Shown here: in pieces, positions 17,055-26,105 of the stretch | Position numbering within the stretch: position 1 is the stretch's first letter | Layout of the letters: the number at the start of each line of letters is the position of its first letter | Assembly: GCF_900112255.1 (NCBI RefSeq) | Contig: NZ_FOLE01000016.1 | Span: 1 to 37,407 of the forward strand | Reading direction: 5' to 3' | DNA: 37,407 bases | From: Flexibacter flexilis DSM 6793 | GTDB lineage: Bacteria > Bacteroidota > Bacteroidia > Cytophagales > Flexibacteraceae | The notes under the pieces: generated by a model | The model's database searches: none | Told to the model about the DNA's origin: nothing | Seen by the model: the letters and a program-made list of their open reading frames with translations, nothing else | Translations under genes and position numbers: made by a program

Positions 17055-18113
17055 TTATACGGCTGGTTCTTGCTGGCTCAAACAGTGGAAACTACCCAAG
17101 CCCCACACCAAATCCGTAGAGTCAAGACCAACTACTGGTCGGTCGGGGAAGCATTTGGCCAAAATGTCCAAGGCTTTTTGGTCGTTCACCTCGTCGCGGT
17201 AAGTAGGCACTACTACGGCAGCGTTGCCGATGTAGAAGTTTGCGTAAGAAGCTGGCAAACGTTGGTCGTCAAACACCACAGGTTTTGGCATCGGCAATTC
17301 TACTACGTTAAGTTGCTTGCCGTTTTCCAAACGCATGGTTTGCAAAAGCTCCAAATTTTCTTTGAGCGGCAAATAATTTTCGTCCGATTTGTCGTGCTCG
17401 ATTACTGTAACCACCGTGTCCGTGTTCACAAAACGCGTGATGTCGTCCACGTGGCCGTCGGTGTCGTCGCCTACGATGCCATCGCCCAACCACAAAATAT
17501 TAGTTACGCCATAAAAATCGCGTAGTTTTTGTTCGATTTGGGCTTGCGAAAGATGTGGATTGCGGTTTTCGTTGAGCAAACAAGCCTTAGAAGTAAGCAA
17601 TGTTCCTAAGCCATTAAATTCCACCGAGCCGCCTTCCATCACGATTTCTGGATAGAAAACAGGAAGATTATAATGCTCCGCGATGCGCGTCGGGATTACG
17701 TCGTCAAGGTCGTAAGGAGGATATTTGTCGCCCCAAGCGTTATAGCCCCAATCTACGATTACTTTGGGGTGCGCCGCCGACGGGTTGAGCAAAAACGCGG
17801 GGCCGTGGTCTCTGCACCAAGCGTCGTTGGTGGGGTGCATGAAAAACTGCACTCTGGACAAGTCCACGCCCTGACGCAACAAATGTTCCGTTGCGGCGGC
17901 TTTCATGGCTTCATCGGCTACGTTGATATTTACCATTTCGCCAGCCGTCAGGATTTTGATAAATTCCGAATACACAGGATAAACCGTCTCGATTTTGCCC
18001 GGCCAAGAGGCTTCTTTGTGTATCCAACTCAGCCAAGTGGCCGTGTGTTTTTCCCATTCGGCAGGGAATCGGTAGCCCAATTGGGCGGGTGTTTGGGTGA
18101 AAATAGTTGCCAT
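17055..18113 (-). CDS. aguA: Agmatine deiminase (agmatine iminohydrolase)
   Basis: The 352-residue protein fits the agmatine deiminase / bacterial peptidyl-arginine-deiminase family, which hydrolyses agmatine to N-carbamoylputrescine and ammonia. Visible family segments are EWEKHTATWLSW, NDAWCRDHGP, VMEGGSVEFNG, DDTDGHVDD and the C-terminal GSFHCLSQQEP, where Cys344 is the expected nucleophile. The substrate-binding acidic and His residues lie in the GGS-E and GHVDD motifs. The product feeds putrescine synthesis if an N-carbamoylputrescine amidohydrolase is present; none is in the window. The upstream epimerase gene is co-directional, 78 bases away. Most close relatives with this motif set act on agmatine, but activity on other guanidino compounds cannot be excluded. 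Confidence 0.93.
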   Translation of the reverse strand: MATIFTQTPAQLGYRFPAEWEKHTATWLSWIHKEASWPGKIETVYPVYSEFIKILTAGEMVNINVADEAMKAAATEHLLRQGVDLSRVQFFMHPTNDAWCRDHGPAFLLNPSAAHPKVIVDWGYNAWGDKYPPYDLDDVIPTRIAEHYNLPVFYPEIVMEGGSVEFNGLGTLLTSKACLLNENRNPHLSQAQIEQKLRDFYGVTNILWLGDGIVGDDTDGHVDDITRFVNTDTVVTVIEHDKSDENYLPLKENLELLQTMRLENGKQLNVVELPMPKPVVFDDQRLPASYANFYIGNAAVVVPTYRDEVNDQKALDILAKCFPDRPVVGLDSTDLVWGLGSFHCLSQQEPAV

Positions 18114-18191
18114 TGATGTGGGTTGCTTGCGGTGTTCGGCATGGCCGCCGCAGCTATATTTTATTTTTATATAAAATTGAAAATCAGTTGT

Positions 18192-19127
18192 TTATTTAAT
18201 TTTAAAACCTTGCAAAACACCTGTTGGTTTCCAGCCGAGTTGTTGGCGTGCCAGTGTGTCGTCAAAAGTGAGCGGACTGGTTATTTTGCTCAAAGCGCGG
18301 CTGTTGATAGGGAAACGTCGGCGTGTAACAAAGAAAAACGCATCGCCAGCCCAAGCCAACATTTTGGCCACAAAGTAAGGAATTTTTATTGGTTTTTTCT
18401 TGCCAAGTTGTTGGCTAATAAGTGTTTCTAACTCCTCAAAATTGGGGTGATGCCCGTCTGAGAGGTTATAAATACCGCCTACTTGCGCCGCTTTTACCGC
18501 GATTTTTGCCACGTCATTAGCCAAAACAATACTTTTGCGTGCATCAGCTTCCCCGATACTCAAATAAAAACCTTTGCTAATACCCGAAATCATCGCGCCC
18601 AAATTGCCAGGGGGATTCGTGCCCGCCACCAATGGCAAACGCAAAGCCGCCGCCGAAACGCCATGCTTTACGCCCCAATCTTTTACAGCTTCTTCGGCCT
18701 GAATCTTACTTTTTCCGTAAGGCTCAGAAGCTGCCAAGGGCTGCGATTCTTTGATAAGTTCGCCGCTGTCTAAGCCATAAACGGCTACGGTACTAATCAG
18801 CACTACGCCTTTGGGTAAGGTCGGGCATTTTTCTAAGCCAGCCAGCAAATTGATTGTTCCCCAATAATTTACATCAAAAAACTCTTGCTCTTCTGCTTGA
18901 TTTTGTGGGACTACGTGCGCCTTGCCTGCGGCATGAATCACATAATCAAATGTATAGTTAGAAAGGTCTGGAACTGTGTTGGAAAGGTCTGTTACGAGGG
19001 TATTGTTACGCTCGCGTCCAAGAGTAACCACTTTATTCCCAATGCTTTCATGAAATGCTGTGATATGTTTGCCCAAAAAGCCTGCGCCGCCTGTAAGCAA
19101 AATTGTTAAAGATGCTGTTTCGTTCAT
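18192..19127 (-). CDS. NAD-dependent epimerase/dehydratase (extended SDR family)
   Basis: The 311-residue protein has the N-terminal Rossmann glycine motif TGGAGFLGKH. The catalytic set is Ser in STVAVYG and Tyr-Lys in EPYGKSK (Y-x-x-x-K), as in UDP-glucose 4-epimerase-like enzymes. The IHAAGKAHVV and FDVNYWGTINLL stretches are typical of extended SDRs acting on nucleotide sugars. The C-terminal region (PIKIPYFVAKMLAWAGD) suggests substrate-domain helices like those of sugar epimerases. The exact substrate is not visible from sequence; a nucleotide sugar for envelope polysaccharide is the usual use. No glycosyltransferases flank it, so it is not in a surface-sugar cluster. The next gene in its direction is agmatine deiminase, functionally unrelated. 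Confidence 0.88.
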   Translation of the reverse strand: MNETASLTILLTGGAGFLGKHITAFHESIGNKVVTLGRERNNTLVTDLSNTVPDLSNYTFDYVIHAAGKAHVVPQNQAEEQEFFDVNYWGTINLLAGLEKCPTLPKGVVLISTVAVYGLDSGELIKESQPLAASEPYGKSKIQAEEAVKDWGVKHGVSAAALRLPLVAGTNPPGNLGAMISGISKGFYLSIGEADARKSIVLANDVAKIAVKAAQVGGIYNLSDGHHPNFEELETLISQQLGKKKPIKIPYFVAKMLAWAGDAFFFVTRRRFPINSRALSKITSPLTFDDTLARQQLGWKPTGVLQGFKIK

Positions 19128-19182
19128 AATGACTGAAAGATAAAGTTTAATAGCGGTGATTGTTGTTTAGAAAATGGGGCAT

Positions 19183-19230
19183 AAAAATAGGCACTAAAAT
19201 TTCAACAGAAAAATAGTGCCTGTTTTTTTG
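19183..19230 (-). terminator. Terminator of the EEP-family gene
   Basis: AGGCACT at 19189-19195 pairs with AGTGCCT at 19215-19221. On the minus strand the hairpin is followed by TATTTTTAT. It lies between the EEP-family gene and the epimerase gene and has a T-run on the plus strand too. Confidence 0.65.
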
Positions 19231-19270
19231 ATAAAAATAACGTAAATACTTTGTTTTTAGCGAATTGAAA

Positions 19271-20287
19271 TTACTTTAATTGCAAATAAACAGGGAAATG
19301 GTCGCTATAACCGCCCATGTATTTAGGCCCAACATACGTTCTGAGCGGCTGACCTTTGTATTTTTCGTTGGTTTCTTTCATAAAATCAGCTTCGTAAATA
19401 TTAGCCGATTTTTTTACATACTGAGCACCTTTGCTTTTTTTGTTCAAAAAACCTTGAGATATAATCATTTGGTCGAGCATACTCCATTCTTTTTGGTAGC
19501 TATGCGAACCGCGTCCTGCCTGTTTCAAATCCCACATGGCATTGTACAGTTGCTTGTCTTTTAGCTCTTTTTCGTTGCCCGAAGCGTTGAGTACGTCTTT
19601 GATGCTCTCGTTGGTTGGCTCGTCGTTAAAATCGCCCATCAACAAAATTTTAGCATTAGGGCTTTGCGTCAAAATCGAGTCAATAACACCGCGTGTGCGA
19701 GTGGCTGCCGCTTTGCGTTTGCCGTCGCTGGCCGCGCCGCCGCGTCTTGATGGCCAGTGATTCACGAAGAAATACACTGTGTCGCCTTTGAGCAAGCCTT
19801 TTACCATCAAAATATCACGTGTTTTAAGCGTAGGCTCGTCGGCAAAGCTCACGTTTAGGGCACGGTGCGAAAGGTACGTGAACACGTCTTTTTTGTAGAA
19901 AAAGCCTACATCAATACCGCGTCCGTCGGGTGAGTTTACGTGTACGATGTCGTAGTTGCGGTCGCGAAGTTTTGGGGTTGCAATCAAATCTTGCATTACT
20001 TTGCGGTTTTCTACTTCACATACGCCCAACACTTCAGGACCGTCTTCGTCGCCAATTTGCGCGATTACGTCGGCCATGTGCTCCAATTTGCGTTGGTAGC
20101 GGTCGGCATCCCAACGATTTTTACCAGTTGGCAAAAATTCTTCGTCGTCTATGGTGGGGTCGTCTTCTGTGTCAAACAAATTTTCTAAGTTGTAAAATGC
20201 CACCGTGATTTTTTTCGGGGCAGCTTGTAGGTTGCCACCCAATGCCAACAACATGGCCGCGATAGCAAAGAAACGGATTGATTTCAT
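19271..20287 (-). CDS. Exported endonuclease/exonuclease/phosphatase (EEP) family protein
   Basis: From ATG at 20287 the protein has 338 residues. This start gives a clear signal peptide, MKSIRFFAIAAMLLALGG, cut near LQAA-PKK; the upstream in-frame ATG adds a polar stretch and looks wrong. The EEP (DNase I-like) motifs are in order: FYNLENLFD, VCEVENR, NHWPSRRGG, LMGDFNDEP and a final YSDHFPVYL, with the metal-binding Asn, Glu, Asp and His. The protein would act outside the cytoplasm on nucleic acids or phosphoester-bearing molecules; sequence alone does not separate nuclease from phosphatase. It follows an unknown gene by 42 bases on the same strand and is followed by a terminator. Confidence 0.88.
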   Translation of the reverse strand: MKSIRFFAIAAMLLALGGNLQAAPKKITVAFYNLENLFDTEDDPTIDDEEFLPTGKNRWDADRYQRKLEHMADVIAQIGDEDGPEVLGVCEVENRKVMQDLIATPKLRDRNYDIVHVNSPDGRGIDVGFFYKKDVFTYLSHRALNVSFADEPTLKTRDILMVKGLLKGDTVYFFVNHWPSRRGGAASDGKRKAAATRTRGVIDSILTQSPNAKILLMGDFNDEPTNESIKDVLNASGNEKELKDKQLYNAMWDLKQAGRGSHSYQKEWSMLDQMIISQGFLNKKSKGAQYVKKSANIYEADFMKETNEKYKGQPLRTYVGPKYMGGYSDHFPVYLQLK

Positions 20288-20329
20288 TTTGTTAAATAAA
20301 AAATTGGTAATCAATTGGTTGAGATTTGG

Positions 20330-21097
20330 TTATAGCCATTGTTCAAACTGCTTTTGCAGCTTGTGCAATACGTTTTGCCCGCGCAAGTTGCGCACGCCAT
20401 CCCCGATTTTGTACCAAAAACCATCGCCCGAATCAATGAACTCACCCGTTTGGGTTGGCTCTGTTTCGAGTGCTTTTTCTGGATAATATTCGGGTGCATA
20501 CACGGCTTGCAACACGGGGCGTAGCTGTTCCCAGTTGAGCGTATGCAAAACTGGTGCCGCTTTTGAGCCGCTTACATTTACTTCGGCGTTGCGTTGCGCA
20601 AATTTCACCACTAAAGTAATGAGTGTTGTGCTGTGGTCTTTCTCGTTGCGTTTGTAACGAATGGTAAGTGGCTGTTCCTGAGACGATTGCTCCAGTGTAG
20701 CTTGGATAAGTTCTTGTACCAAATATTGCCAATCTGTTACGTTTTCGGGAATGCCTTGTACGCGTTTGCCATCGGCAGTCGTCCAGTCCACGTGTACTTC
20801 GTCGTGAAAGTCTTCTAAGTGTTGGCCTTCGGGCAAAATGGTCGTTTTGGCAATTAAATCTACCAAAGGTTTTTCCCAAATAGTCCCGACTATGGCTTTT
20901 ATTTGTTGATTGTCATCTTCTGTAAAGCCTTCGTTCTCAATTTCTTCCAAAGAAATCGTGTCGCGGTCGGTGTACGTGATGGAATATTCCAAATTGACCT
21001 GCTGGCCTACTACTTCGGCTTTGAGGGAATAATGATGGCTGTAAGGAGCAGGAACGTGTGGTGGAGTAGTATAACTTACCGTGAGGCTACGAATCAT
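20330..21097 (-). CDS. Conserved-looking hypothetical protein, first gene of the EEP operon
   Basis: The 255-residue protein has no signal peptide and no membrane segment. It is acidic, with many Glu, Gln and Thr, and alternates predicted strands in the first third with helices and strands after. The segments VDWTTADGKRVQGIPENV and a C-terminal FIDSGDGFWYKIGDGVRN are distinctive. I do not recognise a family. The next gene, an exported EEP-family protein, starts 42 bases downstream, so the two are probably cotranscribed from a TAACTTTG promoter at 21181-21188. A GC-rich hairpin lies in the expected leader. Confidence 0.75.
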   Translation of the reverse strand: MIRSLTVSYTTPPHVPAPYSHHYSLKAEVVGQQVNLEYSITYTDRDTISLEEIENEGFTEDDNQQIKAIVGTIWEKPLVDLIAKTTILPEGQHLEDFHDEVHVDWTTADGKRVQGIPENVTDWQYLVQELIQATLEQSSQEQPLTIRYKRNEKDHSTTLITLVVKFAQRNAEVNVSGSKAAPVLHTLNWEQLRPVLQAVYAPEYYPEKALETEPTQTGEFIDSGDGFWYKIGDGVRNLRGQNVLHKLQKQFEQWL

Positions 21098-21140
21098 TCT
21101 TTTATCTTAAAAAAGCAAAAACTAAAAAAACATTAAACAC

Positions 21141-21172
21141 CGCGCCCAAAACAAATATTCCGCGTGGGCGCG
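21141..21172 (-). promoter_or_regulatory. GC-rich leader hairpin of the 20330-21097 operon
   Basis: CGCGCCCA at 21141-21148 pairs perfectly with TGGGCGCG at 21165-21172 around a 16-nt loop, in a background of A/T-rich sequence. It lies immediately after the predicted transcription start (-7 box at 21181-21188) and about 44 bases before the ATG. It may stabilise the 5' end or be regulatory. As a terminator for the upstream exonuclease gene it would be poor, because the T-run begins too far away. Confidence 0.45.
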
Positions 21173-21180
21173 TTGCCTTG

Positions 21181-21188
21181 CAAAGTTA
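21181..21188 (-). promoter_or_regulatory. Bacteroidota -7 box (TAACTTTG)
   Basis: On the minus strand the site is TAACTTTG, an exact TAnnTTTG match, 83 bases upstream of the 21097 start codon. No clear -33 element was seen. Confidence 0.4.
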
Positions 21189-21225
21189 CATTTTATATGC
21201 GGAAATTCCGTGCCCAAGCCGAAAA

Positions 21226-22593
21226 CTAATACACGATGAGTTTTTCGGTGCGCATTGTTTTCATGTAGCTGCGAATAATTTGCTGTACGTCGCGGTTGTC
21301 GGCGTAAGGCTTTACGGCATTTTTGAGGTCTTCGTGCGTGCCGCCTGTGCTCGTATCCACGAAGCCAAAACCTTTATACACACCATTTTCCACCCAAACC
21401 ACACTTTGTTCGTATTGTTGGCGGCCTGCTCCCAAAATAAAAAAATTGTTGTGTGCGTATCGGAAACGTTTTATCGCTTTTTGGGCGCGTTCGTTGTAGC
21501 TTTCGGGCGACTCTTTTTGCACGCAAGCCCCCGCACATACTTTAATTTGGTGGTCAAAACACGCGCCTTGCGTTTTGTAAAGTCCGCAATATTTCTGGCA
21601 CAATTGGTATTGCTGCACCATGTTAAACAGCGTGTTTTTGCCCGCGTCGGCGTTGCTCAAATAGAGTAGGGGCGTTTGGCCTGTGCGCACTTTTTCCACC
21701 ACAAAATTAATGTAACCGTTGCCGTCTTCGTAGTCATAAATGCCATAACTAAAATTGCTGCGGCGTTGGGCGCGGTTGTACAGTGGCTTTATTTTTTTGA
21801 TAAGATGCGATTCGTAAAGCAAAGCAACAAGTTCATTTCCAGTAGTTTCATAGGTAATATCTGCGATGTTATTTTTAAATTCAATGGCTTTTTTGCTTTT
21901 CAAGTCTACGGCAAAATGACTCAGTACGCGTTTGCGGATAGACTTGCTTTTGCCCACATAAATCACGCGGCCTTCGGCATCGTGGAAATAATATACGCCT
22001 GCCAGTTCGGGCAACTCGCTGATTTGCTGACGGTTCAGACTCGGCGGCAACAGTGCGGCTTTTACTTCGTCGGCTACGGTTTTCTGGATAGTGTCTTGCG
22101 CGTCGTTTTGGAGCAACAGCGTGAACAGATGCGCGGTAGCCATCGCATCGCCTAAGGCGCGGTGGCGGGCTGTCATGGGAATTTGCAAACTTTCGCACAA
22201 ACGCCCCAAACTGTACGAGGGAAGACCCGCCAAAATTTTGCGACTCAGGCGCACGGTACAGAGTGTTTTGCGCGAATAATTGTAGCCCAAATCATTAAAT
22301 TCTTTTTTGATAAATGAATAATCAAAGCGCACATTGTGCGCCACAAATATCTTATTTTCAGTAAGTTCTACGATTTTCTTGGCCACTTCATAAAACTTCG
22401 GCGCGTCGCGTACCATTTCGTTGCTGATGCCCGTGAGTTGTGTTATTTGGTATGGAATACTGCGGCACGGATTGACGAGTGTGCTGTATTCTTCCACGAT
22501 TTTTTCGCCGTCGTGAATGACAACGGCAATTTCCGTAATTCTATCTTGTGTAGGCTGCCCGCCTGTGGTTTCGATGTCTATAATAGCGTACAT
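21226..22593 (-). CDS. DnaQ-like 3'-5' exonuclease fused to a GIY-YIG (Cho/UvrC-like) nuclease domain
   Basis: From the ATG at 22593 the protein has 455 residues. Residues 1-165 are a DEDDh exonuclease: Asp6 and Glu8 in DIETTGG, Asp91 in FDYSF, and His144/Asp149 in HRALGDA. Residues 195-280 hold a GIY-YIG domain with GVYYF (199-203), IYVGKS (211-216) and Arg220. The last 170 residues resemble the C-terminal part of UvrC/Cho-like proteins, including a Cys cluster (CQKYCGLYKTQGACF and CAGAC). The pairing of proofreading-type exonuclease and UvrC N-terminal-type incision nuclease occurs in one chain in several phyla, and a role in DNA repair is expected. The upstream in-frame extension to 22671 lacks the exonuclease start and was rejected. 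It is monocistronic, divergent from the EamA gene. Confidence 0.92.
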   Translation of the reverse strand: MYAIIDIETTGGQPTQDRITEIAVVIHDGEKIVEEYSTLVNPCRSIPYQITQLTGISNEMVRDAPKFYEVAKKIVELTENKIFVAHNVRFDYSFIKKEFNDLGYNYSRKTLCTVRLSRKILAGLPSYSLGRLCESLQIPMTARHRALGDAMATAHLFTLLLQNDAQDTIQKTVADEVKAALLPPSLNRQQISELPELAGVYYFHDAEGRVIYVGKSKSIRKRVLSHFAVDLKSKKAIEFKNNIADITYETTGNELVALLYESHLIKKIKPLYNRAQRRSNFSYGIYDYEDGNGYINFVVEKVRTGQTPLLYLSNADAGKNTLFNMVQQYQLCQKYCGLYKTQGACFDHQIKVCAGACVQKESPESYNERAQKAIKRFRYAHNNFFILGAGRQQYEQSVVWVENGVYKGFGFVDTSTGGTHEDLKNAVKPYADNRDVQQIIRSYMKTMRTEKLIVY

Positions 22594-22686
22594 GAGAGTA
22601 TTATTCGCCAAATTAAATATGTGTTTGTCTTGATAATCAGTGTATTGAAGTGGTTCTGAATTATTTGGCAAATTATAGAATATCTT

Positions 22687-22719
22687 TTTGGTAAAGAAGT
22701 GTTTGTGTGTCTAATTTTG
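22687..22719 (+). promoter_or_regulatory. Promoter of the EamA transporter gene
   Basis: TTTG at 22687-22690, a 21-base spacer, then TAATTTTG at 22712-22719. Both elements match the Bacteroidota consensus. The ATG at 22821 follows after about 95 nt of leader. Confidence 0.65.
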
Positions 22720-22820
22720 CCGCCGCAAAGCAATGCTTGTCATATCAAACTTTTTGAGGGTAAGCGTTGTTATGGCGTAAACATTCAACTCATCAACCAA
22801 GCATTTATTTCTTTCCGAAA

Positions 22821-23744
22821 ATGAAAATCAATCGGTACTATTTAGCTGCGATTGCGGCTTTTGTTATTTGGGGTTTTATCCCGTTTCCGCTCAGAGCTGT
22901 AAGCGACTATGCCAGCAGCCAAATCATGTTTTACAGAATTTCATTTGCGTTGTTGGGTACTATTATTTTGTTGCTGACTCTCAAGCGCAAAGCCCTACAA
23001 TCCGACTGGCAAAAGTTTCGTTCGGAGTCTGGGCTGTCGCGCCGTAAGTTGCTGACTGTCATGACAACGGCTTCCCTTTTGTTGAGTTTTAACTGGTTGC
23101 TTTTCATTTATGTAGTAAATAAGGTGAGTGTGCAGGCGGGTTCGTTTTCGTATCTGATTTGCCCGATTCTTACTTCGTTGTTGGGCTATTTGGTACTTTC
23201 CGAAAAGCTGTTACGCAACCAATGGTTGGCCATTTCGTTAAGTGCCGTAAGTTGCTCGCTGGTTGCTTCGGGGTCATTTTTGGGAATGGTTATGAGTTTA
23301 TTGGTGGCCACTTCTTATGCTTTTTATTTAATTGCCCAACGCAAATTTCAGGGCTATGACAAAATTGTTTTGTTGGGTGTACAGCTTTCTATTTCGTTTT
23401 TGGTGATTGCGCCTTGGTATTGGCTTACGCTGCCTGCGGGTGGAGCCATGCTTCCTGATGGCCATTTTCTGACCCAAACACTTATCTTGGGTGTAATTTT
23501 TACGATTCTGCCATTATTTCTAAATTTATTTGCCTTAAAAGAGCTTTCGTCGGGTACTGTTGGGATTTTGATGTATATCAATCCGCTGATTAATTTTACG
23601 ATGGCGTTTCTGTATTTTGGGGAAATGGCCAGTCCGCAACAAGTCGTGGCGTATGTGCTAATATTTCTCTCAATTGTGGTTTACAATTGGCATTTGGTGT
23701 CTGCTGGCCGTAAGTCGGTTGCTGTTGCGGCTGAAATTAAATAG
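22821..23744 (+). CDS. EamA/RarD-like transporter
   Basis: From ATG at 22821 the protein has 307 residues and about ten hydrophobic segments in two repeats, as in EamA (drug/metabolite transporter) proteins. The first repeat carries FVIWGFIPFPLRAVSDY and FYRISFALLG, which resemble RarD-type members; the second carries LSSGTVGILMYINPLINF. Substrate is unknown. An alternative upstream start at 22767 would add a polar, His- and Pro-containing stretch with no signal, and was rejected. The gene has a good promoter and a terminator and stands alone. Confidence 0.9.
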   Translation: MKINRYYLAAIAAFVIWGFIPFPLRAVSDYASSQIMFYRISFALLGTIILLLTLKRKALQSDWQKFRSESGLSRRKLLTVMTTASLLLSFNWLLFIYVVNKVSVQAGSFSYLICPILTSLLGYLVLSEKLLRNQWLAISLSAVSCSLVASGSFLGMVMSLLVATSYAFYLIAQRKFQGYDKIVLLGVQLSISFLVIAPWYWLTLPAGGAMLPDGHFLTQTLILGVIFTILPLFLNLFALKELSSGTVGILMYINPLINFTMAFLYFGEMASPQQVVAYVLIFLSIVVYNWHLVSAGRKSVAVAAEIK

Positions 23745-23775
23745 TCTGAATTTTATATTTTGAAAAAATTTCAAT

Positions 23776-23830
23776 AAAAGCTGTGTTATTTGATATTTAT
23801 TTTTCAAATGCACAGCTTTTTGTTTTTTTT
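23776..23830 (+). terminator. Terminator after the EamA gene
   Basis: AAAAGCTGTG at 23776-23785 pairs with CACAGCTTTT at 23811-23820. The loop is 25 nt and T-rich sequence follows. Confidence 0.75.
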
Positions 23831-23988
23831 ATTAAGGCAATTTTAAAGATTTAATTTTTCCTTAACATAATTTATGGTATAAAATTCCGTAATTTGCACT
23901 GTTTTTGGGCTTGCAAAAAACAATGCTTTTAGGTCAGTTCTTTTTAGCCTAAAAACAAAGACAAGCACAGTTTAATTTATCATTACTT

Positions 23989-26079
23989 ATGAAAAAAATC
24001 TTCTTAGTTTCCCTTTTAAGTTTGGCAACGCTGACGGGTTGGGCACAATGTGGTACAAGTGCTGCTCCAACGATGCCAGCTGCTCCTGCCGCTAATTTGT
24101 CGGGTCAGGCTCTTAAAGATTGGCTCAAACAAAACTGGTACGACGGCAAACGTACATCTCTTGGCTACAACACGGCGCGCGATAAAATGTTTGGCTATGC
24201 CGATAACAACAGTAACAAAATTCGTTGTGTATATGGTGGTTATGAATATAACCTTTCTCAATGTTCGGGCAGACCAAGTGTAACAACGTCAAGTTTTAAC
24301 ACAGAGCATACCATTCCGCAAAGCTTCTTTGGCCAAGCAACGCCTTACGTGGACGATATTCACCATTTGTTCCCGACAGTGGACGATTGGAATAATGTGC
24401 GCAGCAACTATAAATTTGCAGAAATTACTGACGCACAAGCAACTAAATGGATGCGTGGTTTGTCGGAACAATCAGCAACTATCCCGACCGCGAACATAGA
24501 CGAATACAGCGAGTTCCGTTCTAACGGTACTTCAAGCGTATTCGAGCCGCGCGAAGACCACAAAGGAAACATAGCACGTGCTATTTTCTATTTCTTCACC
24601 GTGCACCCAACGGCGGTTTCCAATGGTATTACATCGGTTGTTGACAACCCAGCTACGCTTTACCAATGGCATTTGCAAGATCCTGTGGATGCTACTGAAT
24701 TGCAACGCAATACACGTGTAGCACAAGCACAGGGCAACTATAACCCGTACATTGCTTATCCTGAATTGGTGGCGCGTGCGTGGGGCTTTACGCCAGTGGC
24801 AAGCGATACGTTAGTGTCATTTGTGCAAGCGGCAGGTAGTGTAGTTGAGGGCAATGCTGGCACTACAAGCTATACAATTAGTGTAAATCTTTCTCCTGCT
24901 GCTGCAACTCCAAAAACAGTAGCGGTACAAGTAACTGGCGGTACAGCAGATGCTTCTGATTTTACATTGGCGACTACTTCACTTACGTTTGCAGCTGGCG
25001 TTACTTCGCAAGTGGTAACCGTAAATGTAACAGGTGATGCGACAAACGAACCTGACGAAACAATTGTCCTTTCTTTGGTTAATCCTTCGACGGGTTTGAG
25101 CCTTGGACTTACGCCAACGCATACCATTACGATTACCAACGACGACGGCGGTTCTATCGGTGGTATCCCAACTGTGCCTATCGACAGCGTACGCAACAAC
25201 CGCGCAGACGGTACGCCTTATATGTTAGGTAAATCAGTACGTTTGTATGGTACGGTTTATGGGGTGAATATCAATAAAAATGCAACCAACGGTAAAGTAT
25301 TCCAATTTACGTTGATTGACCCAACTAACGGCGTGGCTATTTATAGCACGGCAGCAAATGCCGCTTTACCAAGCCCATATACAGTTACGCAAGGTGATAG
25401 CCTTCGCGTGGTGGGTAAAGTAACCATTTACAGAGGTTTGACTGAAATCGTACCTGATTCGATGGCAATTGTGGCGACTAACCGTCCAATCAAAACGCCT
25501 TTGATTGTGGACATACTGGACGAAACAACAGAATCTAATTTGGTACGTGTTGAAAATGTACATATTGTTACGCCGTCTCAATGGACTGGTACAGGTTCTG
25601 GCTTTAATGTGGACGTAACTAACGGTACTACTACTTTCCAAATGCGTATTGATAATGATGTAGATTTGTATGCACAGCCTGCACCTACGGGAACGTTCCA
25701 TTTGATTGGTATCGGTGGACAGTTCGCCACTACGTCGGCTGCGCCGTTTGCGGGTGGTTATCAGATTTTGCCTCGTTGGGCTACGGATATTATTCCAGTA
25801 ACTGGCACAAAACAAAATATCAAAAATGCAGCTTTGAAGTTGTATCCGAACCCTGCACAAAAAACAGCTACTTTGTTTGTGGATGATGTAGCTTGGACAA
25901 ACAAAACCGTAGAAATTAGCATTAGCAACACATTAGGCCAAGTGGTGAAATCACAAAGCGGCGTAGTGCTTACAGACAAAGTAACATTGTCGGTAGCGGA
26001 ATTGCCACAAGGTGTTTACACGGTGTCTGTTGCTTCGGCTACACAAGTAATGCAAAAACAATTAGTCGTTACGAAGTAA
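23989..26079 (+). CDS. Secreted endonuclease I with Calx-beta and T9SS type A sorting domain
   Basis: The 696-residue protein has a signal peptide (1-19, ending TGWAQ). An endonuclease I (EndA/NucM, His-Me finger) domain follows at about 40-265, with EHTIPQSFF (His107), IHHLFPT (His125/126) and NNVRSNYKF. At about 280-385 is a Calx-beta-like domain (ends HTITITNDD). At about 395-610 are two OB-fold-like parts (RLYGTVYG, VVGKVTIYRG). The last 80 residues are a type A T9SS sorting domain (KLYPNPAQ, LGQVV, LPQGVYTVSV). It should be a secreted or surface-attached, non-specific nuclease. Such nucleases can help use or remodel extracellular DNA (inference). It has no partner gene and ends at a strong terminator. 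Confidence 0.93.
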   Translation: MKKIFLVSLLSLATLTGWAQCGTSAAPTMPAAPAANLSGQALKDWLKQNWYDGKRTSLGYNTARDKMFGYADNNSNKIRCVYGGYEYNLSQCSGRPSVTTSSFNTEHTIPQSFFGQATPYVDDIHHLFPTVDDWNNVRSNYKFAEITDAQATKWMRGLSEQSATIPTANIDEYSEFRSNGTSSVFEPREDHKGNIARAIFYFFTVHPTAVSNGITSVVDNPATLYQWHLQDPVDATELQRNTRVAQAQGNYNPYIAYPELVARAWGFTPVASDTLVSFVQAAGSVVEGNAGTTSYTISVNLSPAAATPKTVAVQVTGGTADASDFTLATTSLTFAAGVTSQVVTVNVTGDATNEPDETIVLSLVNPSTGLSLGLTPTHTITITNDDGGSIGGIPTVPIDSVRNNRADGTPYMLGKSVRLYGTVYGVNINKNATNGKVFQFTLIDPTNGVAIYSTAANAALPSPYTVTQGDSLRVVGKVTIYRGLTEIVPDSMAIVATNRPIKTPLIVDILDETTESNLVRVENVHIVTPSQWTGTGSGFNVDVTNGTTTFQMRIDNDVDLYAQPAPTGTFHLIGIGGQFATTSAAPFAGGYQILPRWATDIIPVTGTKQNIKNAALKLYPNPAQKTATLFVDDVAWTNKTVEISISNTLGQVVKSQSGVVLTDKVTLSVAELPQGVYTVSVASATQVMQKQLVVTK

Positions 26080-26105
26080 TTGACTGACTATATAAATATT
26101 TCTAT

